NCBI GenBank assembly: GCA_025351825.1
Contig: JANXVE010000179.1
Span: forward strand, 1 to 35,362
Direction of reading: 5' to 3'
Origin: Chamaesiphon sp. 341R_metabat_111
GTDB lineage: Bacteria > Cyanobacteriota > Cyanobacteriia > Cyanobacteriales > Chamaesiphonaceae
DNA length: 35,362 bases
Below are positions 7,496 through 15,100 of the stretch, piece by piece. Position 1 is the first letter of the stretch; the number at the start of each line of letters is the position of its first letter. The notes under the pieces were generated by a model that saw only the letters and a program-made list of their open reading frames with translations, was not told the origin of the DNA and searched no databases. A program made the translations under genes and the position numbers.

Positions 7496-9040
7496 ATGAG
7501 CAGTCTTCCAGCCGTAGCAACTTCATCAAGAAATTTAGCCCAATTAGTAGAACATATTGAAGAGCTGACTAAAGAGATCCAATCTTTATATTTAAGTGAT
7601 AGTGTACCGTGGATCTTAGGGGTTTCTTGGGGAAAAGATTCATCGACAATCTTACAGTTGATTTGGACAGCAATTGAAGCATTGCCAGTCGAGCAGCGAC
7701 ACAAGAAAGTTTATGTGATGACCACGGATACATTAGTTGAGAATCCAATTGTATCAGTTTGGGTCGATCGATCGATGAAACAATTAAAAGTAGCGGCTGA
7801 GGCGAAATCAATGCCGTTCGAGCCGCATTTACTTCATCCTCCAGCTAAAGATTCATTTTGGTCATGTTTAATGGGTAAAGGTTATCCAGCTCCACGGCAT
7901 GGATTTCGATGGTGTACAGAGCGAATGAAAATCAAGCCCGTTAATCAATTTGTTCGGAATATTTTGCGAGTTTATGGTGAGACAATTGTTGTTTTAGGTG
8001 TCCGCAAGAGTGAAAGTAGCGTTCGTGCCGCAATTATCAAAAAGAATGAAGTGGGACGAGTTAGAGAGAGATTAAGCCCTAACCCTAATCTAGCCAATTC
8101 TCTCATATATAGCCCGATCGAGGATTGGCGGACTGATGAGGTGTGGATGTACTTGATGCAGTTTTCAAATCCTTGGGGTGGAAATAATCAGGATTTGTTC
8201 ACCCTCTATCGAGGCGCGACAGCGGATAATGAATGTCCGTTAGTTGTGGATACATCTACGCCTAGCTGTGGTGATTCTCGGTTTGGTTGCTGGGTGTGTA
8301 CATTGGTAAGTAAAGATCGATCGATGGAGGCAATGATTCAAAATGATGAGGATAAAGAATGGTTGCAACCACTGTTAGATATTCGGAATGAATTGGATAT
8401 TCATGACGATCGAGATAAGCGAGATTTTAGGCGAATGTATGGGACAGTTGAACTGTTTGAACGCAAGTCTAAGGAGCATAAAAACACAACTGAAGTGGTG
8501 CCAATTCCAGGGCCATATACTAAGTTCTGGCGCGAACATTGGTTGCGCCGAGTATTAGAGGCGCAGGTACAAATTCGGCAGACGGCACCGCTGGATATGC
8601 AGGAGATCGAGCTGATTACTGAGGCAGAATTAGGTGAAATCAGACGAATTTGGTTGGAAGAGAAGCATGAGTTTGATGATAGCTTGCCGCGCATCTATGA
8701 GGAAGTTATGGGCAAGCCATTTAAAGATACGCGAATTCAGGAAAAGAAACTATTAGGTAATGATGAATGGTCGATTTTGCAGGAGATCTGTAGCGATGAT
8801 GCGATGCATCTAGAACTGATGGCAAAACTACTCGATACCGAACGCCAACACGCCACCAAATCACGGCGGGGTGTGTTTGAGAATCTAGAGAAGTGCTTTG
8901 ATAGTAGTTCTCACTCGAAAGAGGAGGCGATTGCCATCGCTCATGAGAAGCGAGACTTGAAGGAGGCTGCAAAGCAGGGTGATGTGGCGAAGGTGAAGCA
9001 GTTAACCTGGGCACAGATGAAGTTTCAGCAAGATGTATAA
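7496..9040 (+). CDS. dndC: DNA phosphorothioation sulfurtransferase DndC
   Basis: 514 residues, full length for DndC. DndC is a PAPS-reductase-like PP-loop ATPase that helps put sulfur into the DNA backbone. Visible marks are the PP-loop ILGVSWGKDSSTILQL (about residues 40-55), YVMTTDTLVENP, HGFRWCTERMKI, VLGVRKSESSVRA, and four cysteines in CPLVVDTSTPSC, GDSRFGCWVC that should hold the Fe-S cluster. The second residue of the usual SGGxDS loop is Trp (SWGKDSS), which deserves checking against close relatives. DndC works with DndD and DndE and receives sulfur from DndA or IscS. None of these genes is in the window; the next gene points the other way. Start ATG at 7496. Confidence 0.9.
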   Translation: MSSLPAVATSSRNLAQLVEHIEELTKEIQSLYLSDSVPWILGVSWGKDSSTILQLIWTAIEALPVEQRHKKVYVMTTDTLVENPIVSVWVDRSMKQLKVAAEAKSMPFEPHLLHPPAKDSFWSCLMGKGYPAPRHGFRWCTERMKIKPVNQFVRNILRVYGETIVVLGVRKSESSVRAAIIKKNEVGRVRERLSPNPNLANSLIYSPIEDWRTDEVWMYLMQFSNPWGGNNQDLFTLYRGATADNECPLVVDTSTPSCGDSRFGCWVCTLVSKDRSMEAMIQNDEDKEWLQPLLDIRNELDIHDDRDKRDFRRMYGTVELFERKSKEHKNTTEVVPIPGPYTKFWREHWLRRVLEAQVQIRQTAPLDMQEIELITEAELGEIRRIWLEEKHEFDDSLPRIYEEVMGKPFKDTRIQEKKLLGNDEWSILQEICSDDAMHLELMAKLLDTERQHATKSRRGVFENLEKCFDSSSHSKEEAIAIAHEKRDLKEAAKQGDVAKVKQLTWAQMKFQQDV

Positions 9041-9088
9041 GCGTCGCCTACTCCCAGCTAATTGCGATGATGATCTCATAATTTCAAA

Positions 9089-9118
9089 GCGATCGAGTAA
9101 TGCATTCTACCCGATCGC
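9089..9118. terminator. Hairpin between convergent dndC and KGK genes
   Basis: GCGATCG (9089-9095) pairs with CGATCGC (9112-9118), and GTA/TAC extends the stem inside after one mismatch. It lies between the stops of two convergent genes, so a bidirectional terminator is plausible. The flanking T-run is weak. Confidence 0.4.
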
Positions 9119-9169
9119 CTAAAATATTTATATTTAATTACATAGTATCGACTGTCGATCGAATATAAT

Positions 9170-9637
9170 TCATGATTGACCGTTGTGATGAATACCTGTG
9201 AAGACATATTCACTAGCAACATACTCATCAATAGTAGCATCTTCGCGATTGACAAATTCACCTGGCTTTGAATTCCGATCGCCAAGGATCGAATCACCTG
9301 GTAATAACATTTTTTCTTCGGTATCTTCGATCGAGAATTCAACGGAGACTTTTACCTTAACATTACCTTTGCACCATTGACGGGTGGCAAGATCGAGGAT
9401 TTCACAATTGATACCTTCATCAAACCATTGGCAGTGTTCATTTGCCAATCTGGTTCCGGTCATGCGGATGGGAATTTCTAGACCATTTTGACGTAGCTTC
9501 TGATCGATCGCCCGCCCAACTGAGCCATCAAAACATTGACCGATCGCTTTTTTTAGTTTACCAGAACGAAACATTGCCTCACCAAAGGCAATTACATCGT
9601 CGTCACTACAACTATAAGGAATGAGATTATTTGTCAT
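9170..9637 (-). CDS. KGK-domain protein
   Basis: About 155 residues. The C-terminal half reads QWFDEGINCEILDLATRQW, then CKGNVKVKVSVEF, the pattern of the cyanobacterial KGK family (W-x-KGK-x(2)-[KR]-x). A helical N-terminal part precedes it (FGEAMFRSGKLKKAIGQCF). Function of the family is unknown to me. The start is taken at ATG 9637 (MTNNLIPYS); a TTG six codons upstream (9655) is the alternative. It is convergent with dndC and I see no functional link. Confidence 0.8.
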   Translation of the reverse strand: MTNNLIPYSCSDDDVIAFGEAMFRSGKLKKAIGQCFDGSVGRAIDQKLRQNGLEIPIRMTGTRLANEHCQWFDEGINCEILDLATRQWCKGNVKVKVSVEFSIEDTEEKMLLPGDSILGDRNSKPGEFVNREDATIDEYVASEYVFTGIHHNGQS

Positions 9638-9918
9638 AACATTTTTTGTTGTCAAAGCTTAGTCATCTATACAATTAACATGATGCCATAATACGATCGA
9701 AACAGACCCGTTCTCTGTGCTTTGGCGGAGCTATTTCTGTCGGCAATAATAGTTTGTTGGGGTTTAGCCATCTCCCTATCCCCCACACCCCCCTAGCTTC
9801 CGTAGGTGGTCTTGAGCTAAAATTAACATTCTGCAAATTAAGTGGTGCAGACATCCTCGGTCAAAGCACCGAGTCTACAGTATTAAGTCTAACTATTATT
9901 TAAACGGGATTAGAGATT

Positions 9919-11067
9919 GTGGAAAACAAATTAATGTTGATGATTCCTGGCCCTACGCCAGTGCCTGAGAATGTATTATTGGCTCTAGCCAAGCATCCGA
10001 TCGGACATCGGAGCGGTGAGTTCAGTCAGATTATGGCAGAGGTGACGGCAAATCTCAAGTGGTTGCATCAAACTGAGAATGATGTGCTGATGCTGACTGT
10101 TTCTGGCACAGGGGCGATGGAAGCGGGGATGATCAATTTCTTTAGTCCTGGCGATCGAGTGTTGGTCGTTCACAATGGTAAGTTTGGAGAACGCTGGGCG
10201 GAAGTTGCCAAGGCGTTTGCGCTGGATGTGGTGGAAGTGACGGCTCCTTGGGGTCAACCGATCGATCCCAATGCTGTCAAAGCGGCTCTAGATGCGGATA
10301 CTGGGAAGGCAATTAAGGGTGTAGTCGTTACTCACAGTGAGACTTCGACTGGGGTAATTAACGATCTAGAGACGATCTCCAAACACATTAAAGCTCACGG
10401 TGCGCTGTCGATTATTGATGCTGTGACTAGCCTGGGTGCATCCAATGTACCGATCGACAGTTGGGGTCTAGATGTGGTCTGTTCTGGCTCTCAGAAGGGG
10501 TTTATGATTCCGCCTGGATTGGGGTTTGTCACGGTTAGTCCCAAGGCTTGGGAGGCTTACAAGGTGGCGACGTTACCTCGCTACTATATGGATTTGGGTA
10601 AGTATAGTAAGGGTGCGGCGAAGAACACGACTCCATTTACGCCACCAGTTAACCTGATTTTCGCGCTGCAAGCTGCGTTGACGATGATGAAGGCGGAGGG
10701 GTTGGAAAACATTTTTGCACGTCACCTGCGGCATATGCACGCGACTCGGGCGGCGATTACGGCGATGGGTCTGGCGTTGTATGCACCGGAGGGACACGGT
10801 AGTCCGGCGATTACGGCGGTGGCTCCGACGACGGTGGATGCGGAGCAGATTCGGAGTGTGATGAAGAAGAAGTTTGATATTGTGCTGGCTGGTGGTCAGG
10901 ACGATCTCAAGGGTAAGATCTTTAGAATCGGTCATTTGGGGTTTGTGTGCGATCGAGATATTCTGACTGCGTTGGGTGCTCTGGAGGCGACGATTGCGGA
11001 GTTGGGGCATGGTGGGTTTACGCCTGGGGCTGGGGTTGCTGCGGCGGCAAAGGTGTTGATGAAATAA
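9919..11067 (+). CDS. PLP-dependent alanine-glyoxylate/serine-pyruvate-type aminotransferase
   Basis: 382 residues of a class V aminotransferase. The N-terminus MLMIPGPTPVPENVLLAL, the phosphate-binding TVSGTGAMEAG, the Asp of SIIDAVTSLGA that contacts the PLP nitrogen, and the Schiff-base Lys in CSGSQKGFMIPPG are all present. C-terminal FRIGHLGFVCDRDILTALG completes the fold. Cyanobacterial members are often labelled soluble hydrogenase 42-kDa subunit, but the motifs are those of an alanine-glyoxylate or serine-glyoxylate aminotransferase, which fits photorespiratory glyoxylate metabolism. The start is a GTG (9919). About 280 bp upstream hold no gene I can recognise. Confidence 0.88.
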   Translation: MENKLMLMIPGPTPVPENVLLALAKHPIGHRSGEFSQIMAEVTANLKWLHQTENDVLMLTVSGTGAMEAGMINFFSPGDRVLVVHNGKFGERWAEVAKAFALDVVEVTAPWGQPIDPNAVKAALDADTGKAIKGVVVTHSETSTGVINDLETISKHIKAHGALSIIDAVTSLGASNVPIDSWGLDVVCSGSQKGFMIPPGLGFVTVSPKAWEAYKVATLPRYYMDLGKYSKGAAKNTTPFTPPVNLIFALQAALTMMKAEGLENIFARHLRHMHATRAAITAMGLALYAPEGHGSPAITAVAPTTVDAEQIRSVMKKKFDIVLAGGQDDLKGKIFRIGHLGFVCDRDILTALGALEATIAELGHGGFTPGAGVAAAAKVLMK

Positions 11068-11158
11068 TCTGAGCTTGCTGGAAGTAGATGTATCGGCAAG
11101 CTAATTAGAGTTGATACGTAGATCTTTACCCCACCCTAACCCTCCCCTTATAAAGGGG

Positions 11159-11321
11159 CTACTGTGTATACACAAGTCGGAAAATCTAGTTAACTCTCGA
11201 TCGATCTGCCCCCTAACCCCCAATTCTGGGGGAACCGGAATGGAAAGTCCCCCAGAATTGGGGGATTTAGGGGGCGATTAACCTAGAAACGAAGCAAGTA
11301 AAACTTGTGTATACACGGTAG
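11159..11321. mobile_element. 163-bp MITE with 19-bp terminal repeats and 10-bp target duplication
   Basis: The left end CTACTGTGTATACACAAGT (11159-11177) is mirrored at 11303-11321 by the complement of CTACCGTGTATACACAAGT, one mismatch in 19. The direct repeat TATAAAGGGG flanks it exactly (11149-11158 and 11322-11331). The same 19-mer with one change opens the IS4-type element at 35223. The MITE has no ORF and was most likely mobilised by that family's transposase. A further palindrome (11208-11275) sits inside it. Confidence 0.85.
11208..11275. repeat. 68-bp palindrome inside the MITE
   Basis: GCCCCCTAACCCCCAATTCT on the left and its near-perfect complement (AGAATTGGGGGATTTAGGGGGC) on the right enclose a short centre (ACCGGAATGGAAAG). 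It is a palindromic dispersed repeat nested within the MITE and could form a very stable hairpin in single-stranded DNA or RNA. Confidence 0.75.
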
Positions 11322-11575
11322 TATAAAGGGGAGGGGACAAGAGTCCCGCTTTTAAAGGGAAATTCGTCCCATATATTAAGTTGAATGCAGTCAACGACAA
11401 CCTAGCTCCTCCCCTTTCCAAGGGGAGGTTGGGTGGGGTAAAGATCTACGCATTAACTCCAATAGATTTGTGTATGCACGGTAGCCCCCTGTGTGCTCGC
11501 GTGGTGGCGGTAGCTCCATTTTTTGATTTTAGTTAGATGTTGCTTGATGAAGATTACATGTCGTGTAATCTATTT

Positions 11576-11640
11576 CCCACGCTCCCACACTCCCACGCCC
11601 CCACGTTCCCCACGCTCCCCACACCTCCCACACCCATCCC
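11576..11640. repeat. C-rich low-complexity tract of imperfect CCCACGCTCC units
   Basis: A strongly strand-biased run of units such as CCCACGCTCC, CCCACACTCC and CCCCACGTTCC precedes the next gene. Similar tracts occur at 17447-17463 and 18062-18118. The complementary strand is G-rich with several runs of three or more G. Confidence 0.6.
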
Positions 11641-11642
11641 CA

Positions 11643-11924
11643 ATGCTCCCAAAATTCACGCTCATTAACCACCAACTCCCCCTTGCTGTGTACCGAGAAA
11701 TTGCGGCGCATTTGCGGCAATTTGAGGGAGTCACGGTATCATTTTTGACAACTAGAGATCGGGGATTTAGTTATACTGAAAGTCAATTAGGTGGTCTGGA
11801 AATTATCGGTGCTAATCTATTGAATGATGGCGATAAAATTAGGATCGATCGATTGCTTAATTACTATGCCGATCGGTATAATCAGTGGGAGATTCAAACC
11901 GACCCGACAATTGTTGATGCTTGA
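11643..11924 (+). CDS. Unknown small protein
   Basis: 93 residues starting MLPKFTLINHQLPLAVYREI, with a plausible alpha/beta pattern (AAHLRQFEGVTVSFLTTRD, then YTESQLGGLEIIGANLL). I chose this ATG because the upstream in-frame extension translates the C-rich tract and looks non-coding. I do not recognise the family. It resembles small cyanobacterial conserved hypotheticals, and no membrane segment or catalytic motif is visible. About 230 bp of AT-rich sequence without a recognisable feature separate it from the TPR gene. Confidence 0.55.
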   Translation: MLPKFTLINHQLPLAVYREIAAHLRQFEGVTVSFLTTRDRGFSYTESQLGGLEIIGANLLNDGDKIRIDRLLNYYADRYNQWEIQTDPTIVDA

Positions 11925-12155
11925 ATTGAGCCGTTGGTGAGAAGCCTAAGGTCGGTAATCTTGGACTAAGCAATCGCAATTGTGCTAATTTTTGTAATAT
12001 AATTTATATTAAACTGGGTTTAGCGAAGCTTAGTCCAAAACTCGAACGAGTTATTTCAAGCTGCTTAGTATAGCATTTAGGTATCTTAAATTGAGTGACT
12101 AAATCGCCAATAGCTACTGTCTGCAACAATCTTTTAAATATTTTTGAAATCAATT

Positions 12156-15100
12156 ATGCTAAATAGATTTTGGGGCGGTAGTAATCGGAAGGATGCGCGT
12201 GGCAAGGAGCGAGTTTCGAGTAAGGTTGCGGCGCAATCGTCGCCCCAAACGCCTGTGTCGGTGCCAACTGAAAATTTGGCGGAAGTGGTTACTGAAGCTG
12301 AGAGGAATAAGCAGTCTCCGCCAGTTAAGTCCGCAGGATTAGAATTACCAATTGCGACAGACGATCCAGAGGCTTGGTATCAGCAGGGGAATTTGTATCG
12401 GGATGCTGGGAAGCTAGATGTTGCGCTGGCTTGCTACAACAAGACGATCGAACTCGCTCCCGACAGACAGGAAGCTTGGTCTAATTTGGGCTGGGTTTTG
12501 GTGGGGCTGGGGCGATGTGAGGAGGCTGTGGCTGCCTATGGGCAAGCGATTGGATTGCAGCCGCAAGATGGGGATAGTTGGGCGAGCCAAGGCTGGGTAT
12601 TGTTTTTACTGGGAAATTATCAAGCAGCAGTGGAAAGTTGCGATCGAGCGATCGATCTCAATTCTACCGACAGGTTTGCCTGGTATCAACAGGGGCGGGC
12701 ATTATTTGAACTGGGGGAATTCGATCGAGCGATTCGGGCTTACGATCGGGCATTAGCGATCGATCCGACTGATAGTCTCACTCTAGCGCACAAAGGATGG
12801 CTATTATTTCAGACCGATCGAGTTCAAGCAGCTTGTAGTTGTTATGAGCAAAGTTTGCAGATCGATCCGAGCGATGCGTTGGCATGGAATAATCACGGTC
12901 AAGTATTATTTCAGGTGGGGAATATTGCTGGCGCGATTGATTCTTATCAACAGGCGACTCAACTCGCTCCTGGATTTTATCAAGCCTGGAATAATTTAGG
13001 CGTTGCTCACTTCGAGCAAAAGAGTTTTCACGATGCACTGAGATGTTATCAGCAATCGATCGATCTGGCTCCCGATTTTCAACCAGCCTGGTGTAATCAG
13101 GGCAAAGTATTATTTTTCTTGGATGATTATGAAGCAGCTCTGGCTGCTTATACTAGAGTTACTGAGCTTCAACCAGATTTTTACCCAGCCTGGAATTATT
13201 GCGGCAATATTCTGTTTCATCTGGGTGAATTGGAACCCGCACTCCGCAGGTATGAAACTGTGACTAAATTGCAACCTCAACTAGCGGAGGGGTGGACGAA
13301 TCGGGGCAATATTCTGTTGCAGCTCGATCGACCAACGGAAGCTCTCAACTGCTATACTCAAGTCACTAATTTACTACCCAAGGATGCCGAGGCGTGGAAC
13401 AATCGCGGTAAGGCAATGTTTCAGGCAGGTAGGTACGAACATGCCCTCGACTGTTATCAGAAAGCCACGCAGCTAGATCCCCAGCATAGTGATGCCTGGA
13501 ACGATCGTGGCAAAACTTTGTTTAAGCTGGCGAAGTTTGAGGCGGCGATTAATTCTTACGAACAAGCGACGAAGCTGCATCCAGAGTTTTATACAGCGTG
13601 GAATAATTTAGGCGTTGCTCAGTTTCATCTCCAGCGTTATGAAGCCGCGATTGCTAGCTATGATTGTACGCTCAAGCTCGAACCCCAGTTTCATCAAGCT
13701 TGGTACAATAAGGGGATGGCTTTGTTTCATCTGAGTCAGTACGAGCAGTCTTTAGCTTGTTACGATCAGACGCTCAAGCTTAAGCCAGATTATCATCAAG
13801 CGTGGAATAATTTAGGCTATGTGCTGTTTCATTTGGGTCGGAATGAGGAGGCAATTGAGAGCTATGAGCGCACCCTCCGGCTCAATCCCGAATTTTATCC
13901 CGCCTGGTACAATCAGGGGATGACCCTCGCCCATCAGGGTAAGTATGCTGAAGCGATCGATAGTTATGACACAGCCCTGAGCTATCAGCCGGAAGATCCC
14001 TACATCTGGGATAGTCGGGGACGCGCTTTTGCAGCGTTGGGTAATGATGGTGAAGCGTTGAGATCTTACGATCGATCGATCGAGCTGTATGCTGATAATT
14101 ATGAACCTTGGTACGAGCGAAGCAAAACTTTAGCCGAGCTTCAGCAGTATCCTGAAGCGATTGAAAGTTTCGAGCAGACGCTCAAACTCAGACCAAAAGA
14201 TCCGCTAATTTGGCATAGTTATGGTGTTGTCCAAGGCTTGCAGCAAGATTATACCGCCGCATTGGACAGCTACGATCGGGCGATCGCGATCGATCCCAAT
14301 TTTTATGAGGCGTGGTACGAGCGCGGTAATGCCCTGGCGACTCTGGGGCGACATGAATACGCCGTCACCAATTATGAACGGGCGATCTTGATTGCTCCAG
14401 ATTTTTATGCGGCTAGTCAGGGCAAAGGTCAATCTTTGTTCAAGCTCAATCGCTATGCTGAAGCAATTGCTAGCTACAATCTCGCCCTAGAAATCGAACC
14501 CCATAGCTTTGATTCTTGGTATCAGCGGGGTTATGCTTTCTTCCAGCTCGAACAGTGGGAAGAGGCTCTATTTAGTTATCAACAAGCCCTGAAAATTAAA
14601 GTAACTACATCAACTGTTTGGTACTTTCAGGGTAAGACACTGCTCAAACTCCAGCGTTATTCCGACGCTCTCACAGCTTACGATCGCGCTCTCAATCTCG
14701 ACCTGGAACATTACCACAGTTGGAACGATCGAGGTTTGACATTAGCCCATCTCGGTCAACCAGAGGAGGCGATTAAAAGTTATCGCAAAGCAATCGAAAT
14801 CAAACCAGATTATCATCCCGCTTGGCATAATTTGGGCAAAGAATTAACTCAAATTGGTGAGTCTCAAAATGCAATGATTGCCTATCAGCGAGCGATCGAA
14901 TTTCATCCCCAAGATTCCGATACCTGGTATGGATTGGGCAACTTACTATGGCAATCAGCCGAATTTGCCGATGCAATCTACGCTTATCAACAGGTCACAA
15001 GTCTCGAACCAGATCGGGCTGAAGCTTGGTACCGTCAGGGTAGAGCATTTCAGCAGCTCCAGGAATGGGCACAGGCGGCGATCTGCTATCAGCGCGTCAG

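Larger units (their letters stand above)
11084..11484. mobile_element. Older outer MITE-like element with long imperfect terminal repeats
   Basis: Arms of about 42 bp at 11108-11149 and 11420-11459 are reverse complements with few mismatches (core GTAGATCTTTACCCCACCC). The similarity continues outward to about 11084 and 11484. The right tip ATTTGTGTATGCACGGTAG (11466-11484) is a diverged form of the terminal repeat of the inner element, while the left tip is more decayed. Removing the inner insertion restores an uninterrupted CCTCCCCTTATAAAGGGG stretch like the one at 35178-35195. It fills most of the gap between the aminotransferase and the next gene. Confidence 0.65.

Noticed and set aside
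3366-9040. A complete DndABCDE modification system
   Set aside because: Only DndB-like and DndC are present. No cysteine desulfurase, DndD ATPase or DndE is encoded in the window.
9656-9918. Regulatory RNA or riboswitch upstream of the aminotransferase
   Set aside because: I could not find a convincing conserved structure; only scattered C-rich bases and a possible promoter-like AT stretch.
10573-11010. Long minus-strand frame within the aminotransferase gene
   Set aside because: It is rich in Arg and His, as expected for an antisense reading of a coding region, and has no recognisable domain.
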